Assembly: GCF_000499845.2 (NCBI RefSeq)
Contig: NC_023753.2
Location: 22,475,932 to 22,539,931 of the forward strand
Source: Phaseolus vulgaris
Taxonomy: Eukaryota > Streptophyta > Magnoliopsida > Fabales > Fabaceae
Length of the DNA: 64,000 nt
Direction: 5' to 3'
Position numbers and translations under genes: made by a program. The notes under the pieces were generated by a model, which saw only the letters and a list, made by a program, of their open reading frames with translations, was not told the DNA's origin and did no database searches. How positions within the stretch are numbered: position 1 is the stretch's first letter; every line of letters begins with the position of its first letter. Positions 55,599 through 64,000 of the stretch are shown one piece after another.

Positions 55599-58500
55599 TA
55601 TTAAGAAAATAATAATTATCAAATTATACGTAATTATTGTATGCAATATTGTACGATATTGTATCCAATTAATTTAATAATGATAGAATCTGATTGGTGG
55701 ATCTCTACCTAGTTAGATTGTAATAATTTGGAGAGAGAAAGTCTCCCTACATTAGTATATATTTTCTATACATGGAGTGATGTAAATACACATAATAGAA
55801 TAAAACTTCTTCTTTCTTCTTACCATCTTCTTACATACAACTTTAACTTTCTTATATGGTATCAGAGCACCGATCTTGGGGTGTTCTGACAGTCTCTCCA
55901 TTTTTATTCTTTAAACAAGAGATCGTGTCTGTCTAGAAAAGAAGGCACCAATAACGAGTCTTATAGAAACCTCGTACAAGGCTTCACTGCCGAGCAAATT
56001 CAACAATTGGCAAAGGTTATTTACTCGTTCAACAATAACGGTAAAACTGACACGTTTGTTAGCGTTGCAGGTTTGCTTGCCCATAACTCGTCTATTAATT
56101 CTGCTTTTACGTAACCATGGATTTTGGATAGCGGAACAACTAATCATTTTGCATCTGATTCACAATTTTTCACACACACTTCATCATCATTTATTTCAAA
56201 TGTTAATCTGCCCACAAACTCAACTGCGCCCATCTCATCTACGGGCACAATTAAATTCAATGACAATATCTCTCAAAGATGTTCTTTGCGTTCCTTCTTT
56301 TAATTTAAATCTCATGTTCGTTAAAGATAACCAATTCACTAAATTGTTGTGTCGTTTTTACTCCACATGGTTGCGTTTTGCATGACTTGGCTACGGGGAG
56401 ATGATTGGCTCGGGTAAACAACACGCAGGCTTATACTACATGTCCCTTCTTTCAAACCAAGCCCACGCATCTCAAATTTCGACCTACCATGATTTATGGC
56501 ACAAGCGTCTTGGACATCCTTCTCCGGTGTGTCTACAACGTGCATCTTCCTTACTACCTATCAATAAAAATCGCATTCTCATTCATAATAATTGTAGTAT
56601 TTGTTCCAAAGCTAAACAGACAAGGCTACCCTTTCCATTGCATTGTGACATTTGGGGTCCTCATAAAACCCCAACTCATTTTGGAAAACGTTTTTTTCTC
56701 ACTATAGTCGATGACTATACTAGATGTACTTGGTTGTTTCTTATGAATCACAAGTCTGAAACCCAACATCTCTTAGAATCATTCATTAATTTTGCACAAA
56801 ATCAATTTCAGACATCTATTAAAGCCATCTGCATTGACAATAGATTGAAATTTATTTCTATGCGTAATTTTTTTCTCAAAAAAGTATTGAATGTCAACGC
56901 ACTTGTGTCTACACTCCTCAACAAAATGGAGTAGTAGAACGCAAACATAGACACATTTTAAACACAGCCCGAACCCTCCTATCTCAGTCTCATTTACCAT
57001 AAGAATTTTGGAGGAAATGCGTTTTAACTGCCACATATATCATTAATCGCTTGCCAACACCTTTACTAAAAAATAAATCACCTTTTGAGATGCTATATAA
57101 TCGCCCACCTTCACTTTCTCACTTAAAAACTTTTGCTTGCCTCTGTTATGCAACTGTTGTTTCACCTAAGCAAAAATTTGATCTGCGCGCTCGACAGTGA
57201 ATCTTCATTGGTTATCCTCTCAATAAAAAAGCATACAAATTATTTGATATAGATGCATACACTCTTTTAGAAGTCGAGATGTCATCTTCCATGAAAGTGT
57301 TTTCTCATTCTGCCAACCGTCCCAGATGCAATCCTCACCTCCATTACAAGGTATTTTGTCCACTATTGTCATTGACTTACCCACTCTTGTCCAACATTCA
57401 CTCGATCAACCTTCTTCTCCTACTCATCACAATACACTTGAACCTCCATCAAACCAACAACCTTCTTCTCCTACTCGTTACAATGCACCTGAATCTCCAT
57501 CAAACTAACCTTCTTCTCCTACTCGTCATAATGCACCTGAACCTCCAACAGACCAACCTTCCTCTCCCATGCCAAGAAGTCTAGCACCCATTACTAAATC
57601 TTCTCCAACCGACCTTCCTGTTCGACGATCCAGTCACACATCAACCCCACCTTCCTAGCTTCAAGACTACGTAACAAAATCCCAAGCCAATCATTCGACC
57701 ACTGCCCAAGACAGGCCGAATGGAACCATGTATCTTATGCATCATTTTCTTTCTAATTCACGATTTTCTTCTACACATAGTGCATATATTGCTAACATCA
57801 CAACCACTAAAGAACCTCACACTTATGCTCAGGCTATCCTTGATACAAATTGGCAAAAAGAAATGGACGAAGATCTTTCCGCCTTCCAGCTAAATACAAC
57901 GTGGACCTTGACACCGTTACCCACTGGGCAAAAACCCATCGGATGCAAATGGGTCTATAAAATAAAGCACAACTCATATGGTAGCGTCGACAGATATAAG
58001 GCACGCCTTGTCGCAAAGGGGTACACTCAGATTGAAGGTGTCGACTATTTCTAAACTTTTTCACCAACAAAAAAATTAACAACTTTGAGGGTTCTCCTCA
58101 CCATTGCAGCAGCCAAAAACTGGTTTACTCACCAACTAGATGTGCAAAATGCCTTCTTACATGGCACATTGCATGAAATTATTTACGTGGACTTGTCACC
58201 CGGGCATCATCGACAGGGGAGAACATTGTATGTCGACTCAATAAATCCCAGGCATCCCGCACATGGTTTTCAACATTTTCTCATGTGATTAAATCTGTAG
58301 GATTTCAACAGTCCAAGACAGACTACTCTCTATTCCCAAGATAAAATAACTCATCATTTACTGCCCTTTTGATTTATGTGGATGATATTCTTTTGACAGG
58401 AAATGATTTGACAAAAATTCAGCGTTTTAAAGACTGTCTATTACAACAATTTAGCATTAAAGATCTTGGAGACTTAAAATATTCTCTAGGGATTGAATTT

Positions 58501-59610
58501 ACCCGTCCCAAAGCTGGTATTTACATGTCACAAAGAAAATATGGGCTTCATATTTTGCAGGATACAGGAATCACAGGTGCTCGTCCTGACAAATCTCCAA
58601 TGGAGCAATACCTAAAATTCACACCAAACAATGAAGAGTTATTAAAGGATTCAGTCAAATACAGGCGACTCGTGGGACGACTGATATACCTCACAGTTAC
58701 TCGGCCTGACATAGCATTTTCGGTTCGAACCCTAAGTCAATATATACAGATCCACGGAAACCTCATTGGGATGCCGCAATTCGAGTCCTAAAGTACATCA
58801 AAGGATCACCGGGACAAGGATTGCTATTGCCATCCAAGAACAATCTGACATTGACAGCTTATTACGACTTAGACTGGGGAGGTTGTCAGACAACTCGTAA
58901 ATCAGTATCTGGGTATTGCATTTTTCTTTGTTCTTATATTTTCTCATGGAAGTCAACAAAACAGACAAACGTATCAAGATCATCAGCAGAAGCAAAATAC
59001 CGCGTGATGACCAATACTTGTTTGGAGATGACCAATACTTGTTTGGAGATAGTTTAGTTGCGATATCTGTTGCAGGATATAAATGTGCCATGTAACTAGT
59101 CAGCTCATGACAATCAAGCGACATTACATATAACAACATTACATATAGCAGCAAACCTAATATTTCATGAACGCACAAAACACATTGAGATATACTGCCA
59201 CATTGTACGAGAAAAAATTACAAACCGGGATAATCAGTCATTCATATGTACCGATACAGTATCAGCTTGCAGATATAAATATCACGAAGCCACTGGGCAA
59301 GGAACAATTTTTTATGCTACGACATAAGTTTGTTCATGATCTTCATCTACTAACTTTAGAGGAGTATTAAAAAAATAATAATTATCAAATTATACGTAAT
59401 TATTGTATGCAATATTGGACGATATTATATGAAATTAATTTAAAATGATAGAATCACATGATTAGTGGATCCCTAACTAATTAGATTGTAATTTAGAGAA
59501 AGTCTCATACACTAATATATATTTCCTATACATGAAGTCATGTAAATACACGTAATAGAATAAAACTTTTTCTTTCTTCTTATCATCTTCTTACATACCA
59601 CTTTCTTATA
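55599..59610 (+). mobile_element. Short Ty1/copia retrotransposon lacking gag, with TA...TA LTR ends
   Basis: LTRs at 55599-55856 (258 bp) and 59365-59610 (246 bp) start TATTAA and end CTTATA rather than TG...CA. A 5-bp TTTTA target duplication flanks them (55594-55598 and 59611-59615). The primer site TGGTATCAGAGCACC begins at 55857, and the polypurine-like TTTAGAGGAG precedes 59365. Only about 240 bp separate the primer site from the protease motif, so nearly all of gag is missing. Protease, integrase, RT and RNase H remain in order but with several frame breaks. Confidence 0.85.
55911..59364 (+). pseudogene. Copia pol (protease, integrase, RT, RNase H), broken
   Basis: Protease 'PWILDSGTTNHFASD' is at about 56116. 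The integrase finger 'YHDLWHKRLGHPSP', with a 'CSICSKAKQTRLPF' pair, is at 56490-56640. The core 'FFLTIVDDYTRCTWLFL' is near 56695. The usual D-N-G-x-E-F is changed to 'CIDNRLKFISMRNFF'. RT 'GQKPIGCKWVYKIKHNSYGS' is at about 57925-57985, then '[18 protein letters not shown]' and 'YVDDILLTGNDL' (58374). 'LGDLKYSLGIEFTRPKAGIY' follows. RNase H has 'YYDLDWGGCQTTRKSVSGYC' and 'SRSSAEAKYRVM'. Two internal expansions occur: three 48-51 bp repeats at 57411-57560 in the integrase-RT linker, and a 21-bp duplication at 59007-59048 (MTNTCLE twice). Confidence 0.85.
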
Positions 59611-59615
59611 TTTTA

Positions 59616-60216
59616 CATTTTTGTTAAATACCCATTTTATTTCTTTTATACCAACTATTAAACTTTATCAGATATAAATTTTTTCAGAATTTTCATGTAT
59701 TTTAGAAGGATAATAACCTTACAAATAACCTGGTTTCTTCTTCTGGTCACAATTGTCATGTTATAATGATTATTTATGGCAGACTGCCTGGTTGTTTTTC
59801 TTTGGATAATAGGAGTTGTTTTTCTTTCCTGCCTCTGTTGAAAAGATTAAACAGGAATTTATCTAAAGCATTGGGTTTGTTTGGTTCTTTCTCTTTTGTG
59901 GCCAAGCACTGTACAAGTTGACATCAGTGAACCAATCCCATGGTGCCACCCATCCAAGCTCCGCACACTTGACACGTGCCATGGTAGAATCTACCATTGT
60001 CATTTCTTTGCACATTCCAAAAACCTAGAACCTTCTTCAACTTCTCTTTCCTACTCATCATTTACATCATATTTCATACCAAAATCAAAAAGTTTTCCCA
60101 TTCATAACCCCAAACTTTCACCCCTCCTCCCTCTTCACCAATTATAGAAAAAAGCCCTAACCCCCAATTTTCTCACTCTTCTTCTCTGAGCGATTCATCT
60201 CTCTTGAATCCAATCC
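59616..60216 (+). promoter_or_regulatory. Upstream region and 5' UTR of the NAC gene
   Basis: About 600 bp between the copia LTR and the NAC start codon. The last 60 bp are pyrimidine-rich (CTCACTCTTCTTCTCTGAGC), as in plant leaders. No TATA box could be chosen with confidence. The retrotransposon therefore lies within normal promoter range. Confidence 0.45.
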
Positions 60217-63035
60217 ATGGCACCAATAGGTCCCGGCTTCCGATTCCACCCCACTGACGAAGAGCTGGTTGTCTTCTACCTGAAGCGCAAGATCACCGGA
60301 AACCTCTCCCGGTATGACCACATCGCCGTGGTTGATGTCTACAAGCTCGAGCCTTGGGACCTTCCCCGTTAGCATTTTGCCCCTTTCTGTGCTATCCATT
60401 GTTAGCAATAGGCTTTAGTTCAAAGGATTCAAAGTGTTTCTAACTTATTTCGGTGTTTCAGCTATGTCCAAGCTGAAGACCAAGGACTTGGAATGGTACT
60501 TCTTCAGCGTGCTGGACCGCAAGTACGGTAATGGCTCCAGGACCAACCGCGCCACCGAGAAGGGCTACTGGAAGACCACCGGAAAGGACCGCCCCGTGGC
60601 CCACGGCGACCGCATCGTCGGGATGAAGAAGACCCTCGTTTACCACATCGGTCGGGCCCCACACGGCCGTCGTACGAACTGGGTCATGCACGAGTACAAG
60701 ATGCTCGATGAAGAATTGACGCGTGCTGGCACAGTGCTGGTATATCCTCCTTCTCTCTGTTTCTTTTTTTTTTGGTCTTAGATTTGGTGTTCTATTGATA
60801 CTTATTCTAGGGGAGGATTTTTTTTGGGAGAAGGATGTGTATGTGGTATGTAGGATTTTCGAGAAGAGTGGTTCTGGACCGAAGAATGGGGCCAAGTATG
60901 GTGCTCCCTTGGACGAGAAGGAGTGGGATGCGGAGGATGAGAATGAGCAGAAGAAGGTGGTTCCCTTGCCGGAGACTGCTCATCATGTGGTGGCTCCGTT
61001 GACGGAGACCCCCCATAACGTGGTTTCTCCTCCTTTGCCGGTGGCAGCTGCTGTGGCTCCTCCCTTGGTTGCTGATGATGAATTTTGGAATATTGGGGCC
61101 TTTTTGGAAACTAACGATCTTGACATGGTATGCATTCGTCGTATTGTATTTTTGTCCCAAATAAGATTGATATGAGGGAATAGTCTATACTGGGTTTGGA
61201 GTCTTTTGTGTTTTTTCTTTAAATGGACCGATCAGCTGAAGTTTCTCTGTGCAGGTTGGATGAATGTTTGTGTTATTGTTTTTATATTTGGATATATTTT
61301 TACCTTGTCGAGTGTGGTGTCCTTTTTGTAATTATTTTCTTCTCGTACTTTGTGCAGGTGTTTAAGATCTCAATATTGTTGTGTGGCCTTATTTGGGTTG
61401 CTATTAGCTCTAATGTGATTTGTGTTGTCCTTAACGTAATCGTGTTTGGGAGAGGTCTTCCTGGTTACCGTTCTTTTGAAGTTGGTATGTAGTAGGATGC
61501 ATTTTGGCACAGTTTTGCTTTACCCCCAGAGGATGCTGAAAACATACTAGGAAAATGTTGAGTGTGAATTACTTGACTGTTGAGTATGAATTCTGTGCAC
61601 ACAGATTTATGTAGTCCCGTCACTGGTTTTGTCAATATTATGGCTTTTCTAAACAATGATAGGCGTCTGCAGCTTTTATCTGTTATTTATTAATTTTATT
61701 TCTTCGTCAAACATTCTAACTAAATGATGTCTTCAATATGCAGGAGCTTGATTTGACTGATATGATTGGGAATGCTACTTTTCCATCTTCGAACTTCCAT
61801 CACGGGGAGTGTAGTACCCACGCTGAGAATTCCCAAGAACTCATCAAGGATCAGGAGCCATTAGAAGGCACCTTTGGAATTTCTAGGCTGGAAAATGGCC
61901 AGCCTCTTGATATGGCTGAGCAACAAGACATGGGCACAAGTTCTGTGAGAGATGGAGACGATGGTGAGCTGAGCGAGATTGAGAATCTTCTCAATTTCAA
62001 TTATGCATCGGATAATATGGATCTGGATCTATATTTTGATGCCACCCAGGATCTTCCAGCGGCTGATGATGGATCATTCTTGGAAACCAATGATCTTGCA
62101 ATTGGGAATGAGGGTAATCCCACTGAGGCTGATCCTTCTGCGAACGATATGCTAGACGAGTATCTTGCACTCCCTGATGATGATATTTGCAATTATATAT
62201 CTTTTGATCTTCCTCAGATTCCAGAGAGTGAAAACTCTGATTCCAACCAAGGATCACCTTTAACCCAGCAGGTTATGACAGACTCTATCTTTATGCTCAT
62301 TTGTCTTGTAGATTTGTCTTATAGCTGTATATTGATCAATTTTGGGTCATTGATAGACTCTGGAGGGAGAAACCGCTGATAAAGCTGTGGTTAGTAAACA
62401 TGATTCTGATGCACAAACCAGCAAGGAGGCTTTCTCTGTGCAAAATAGAGAGGAGGAAAAGTTAGCACCAGGTAAAACTGCTGTTCACTTTACATCCTAG
62501 TTTGTTAAGGTTTTCTTTTGATGTGTACTCCCGTGTGCATTATAGCTTGTAAACTAGTATGTTATCCACTCAAAATGTTATATTGTTCTCAACTTTTTTT
62601 TCATCAACTTGAGGACATTTGTTTTGTGTGGCAGAAAATTCAAACCCATTCGTTAAGGAGGCCTATGGATGGTTAGCTAGCATACCTGCTGCACCTGCAC
62701 ATGCTTTTGAGTTTCCAGCTAAGGATATTACGCTTGGGATTCATAGTGCAGCTCAGTCTTCCCACACAGCTCATATAACTACAGGTATGATCAGCATAAC
62801 AGACATTACTTTTAGAGGCAATGCGATGGATTGGCCCATGGGAAAAAGCGGAGGGTTTAACACTGCAATATCTACTGAGTTTTCTCAACCGGATGTTAAT
62901 TGTGCTGCTTTGATACCTCTTTCTGGCAAGACCGCATTTGTGTTGTCACATGGCTGGATTTTCTTGACGGGTTTCTCAGTTCTTATTCTTTCACTTAGTT
63001 TCAAGATTGGAAGCATGATGTATACTGGTAAGTGA
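60217..63035 (+). CDS. NAC transcription factor with C-terminal membrane anchor (NTL/NAC078-like)
   Basis: Six exons with GT-AG introns: 60217-60367, 60462-60739, 60834-61127, 61744-62271, 62357-62471, 62635-63035. All join in frame to 588 residues. The ATG sits at 60217 (CAATCCATGG). Residues about 6-155 form the NAC DNA-binding domain: '[19 protein letters not shown]', '[20 protein letters not shown]', '[15 protein letters not shown]', '[16 protein letters not shown]', '[10 protein letters not shown]' and '[17 protein letters not shown]'. The middle is acidic ('[20 protein letters not shown]'), a likely activation region, with 'LETNDL' occurring twice. The last 26 residues include a hydrophobic helix '[16 protein letters not shown]' (563-578). 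In known NTL proteins such a helix holds the factor on a membrane until it is cut free. The exon 3 acceptor is an AAG. A GGTAAGTG at the stop could act as an alternative donor. Confidence 0.92.
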
Positions 63036-63440
63036 CCACAAAAAAAGTTTGGACAAACGAGAATAAGCTGCAGTCATTTAAGTATATCATTAAATGTTTT
63101 ATGGTACTCCCAGTGAATGACTAGGATCTCGTGACTTTGTAGATTTGTTTATGGTACCTTAGTCAAACTGATCTATGCATTCTTCCTGGTAACTTATTTT
63201 CAGGGTGCCATCAGGTAGAGTAATACTGTCTTCATACGATTCCTTAGATATATTTTTTGTTACATACTTTTTCAATAGTGAAAAAGATGCCAAGTTTTCT
63301 GACTGGTAAAGGCGGTCCATTATTTACTTAGTTAAACATGTAATTTCATTCACGTATTGTATAGTCCTCATTAGAGTGTATCTTCTCGTTAACAGTTTAT
63401 GTTCAAACTGTGTTTATATATTTCATTTCTGTTACACATT
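63036..63440 (+). other. 3' flank of the NAC gene
   Basis: T-rich sequence consistent with a 3' UTR and downstream spacer. No further exon or gene seen. Confidence 0.45.
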
Positions 63441-64000
63441 AATGCTCTGTTTGGACTAGAGAGTAGATTTGAGATGATTGGAAGGGAAAATCTAAGAGAT
63501 GATTGGAAGGGAAAATCTAAGAGTGTGTGGTTGTTTGGATTTAGGAAAATAGGGAAAAGAATAGGGAAACAAAATTTTGTGAGTGAAATGATTGGGTCTC
63601 ATTAAAATTGTATTTCTTTTTAATTGATAAAATTGCAAGTTTACACATTTATCCTTTTATTTAAAAAATGTTTAAAAATTAATTTGATTGATTTATTTGT
63701 GGATTATAATTCTTTTGAATTAAAATATTATTTTTGGTAATAAATATTACTTTTGTTATTGTGTTAAAGCCGGTTATTGTGTTAGAGCTAATTTCAAAAC
63801 AGTATTAATGATGTAAATTTTTTGGACCATGTTTATTATTGTTAGAAATTTTATTTAGAAAATTGTTGTAATTGTGGGTTATTTATTTGTGAATTATAGT
63901 TGTATGTAACTAAAACATTATTTGTAGTATTGTGTTGGAGTAGATTTTAGGCATAATTACATTTTTCATATTTAAGATCAATATTCACTTTACTATCGTA
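63441..64000. repeat. Short GTTTGGA-type repeat and AT-rich flank
   Basis: At 63452 'CTGTTTGGACTAGAGAGTAG' is followed by a 25-bp unit, AGAGATGATTGGAAGGGAAA with ATCTA, occurring twice (about 63470-63520). The opening resembles the repeat at 38286. The remaining sequence is AT-rich with no gene. Confidence 0.45.

Noticed and set aside
58798..59178. Minus-strand 126-codon frame in the copia RNase H
   Set aside because: Antisense of recognisable RNase H; contains the translated 21-bp duplication only as a mirror.
61997..62257. Minus-strand frames opposite NAC exon 4
   Set aside because: Shadows of a well-supported coding exon.

Overview
The window looks like a repeat-rich stretch of a plant nuclear genome, most likely a legume. 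The evidence is AT-rich DNA with intron-containing genes, plant-specific transposon families (CACTA, hAT, PIF/Harbinger, Ty1/copia, Ty3/gypsy of the CRM, Tat and chromodomain types), and short repeats whose texture I associate with Phaseoleae. The legume assignment is inference from repeat style. I see no bacterial-type operon, CRISPR array, tRNA or rRNA gene.

Only one gene looks intact. It is a six-exon NAC transcription factor with a C-terminal membrane anchor (60217-63035, +). A second, unrecognised gene with a coiled-coil-like end lies at 3590-4767 (+). Nearly everything else is mobile DNA.

Layout. 120-490: worn copia reverse transcriptase. 1385-2290: chromodomain gypsy 3' end. 2546-2908: a tiny TRIM element. 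3590-4767: orphan gene. 4770-8450: non-coding, with a degenerate repeat field. 8454-10743: decayed hAT element. 10744 to about 36300: one CACTA element on the minus strand, split by later insertions. Its TNPD gene is at 31348-35960, and its second gene is cut in two (30613-31300 and 11080-11988). The cut holds a SIRE-like copia element (11989-28530), which itself holds a CRM-like gypsy element (17147-24868). Two further LTR remnants follow: Tat-like at 28566-29281 and Athila-like at about 29547-30612. A solo LTR (32475-33434) also interrupts TNPD. 36600-37350: copia RNase H plus LTR start. 38440-39920: a Transposase_32-like gene split by a solo LTR with a perfect 5-bp target duplication. 40378-42626: PIF/Harbinger gene pair. 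42700-54300: an AT-rich tandem array, into which a 9.2-kb Tat-lineage gypsy element (43424-52617, -) has inserted. 55599-59610: short copia element lacking gag. 60217-63035: NAC gene.

The most striking unit is the Tat element. Besides gag-protease-RT-RNase H-second RNase H-integrase on the minus strand, it carries a plus-strand gene (44308 to about 46060) between integrase and the 3' LTR. That gene has its own TATA box and a 72-nt intron. A 45-bp tandem repeat array separates it from pol. Such additional antisense ORFs are known in Tat elements. This one is decayed but fully readable.
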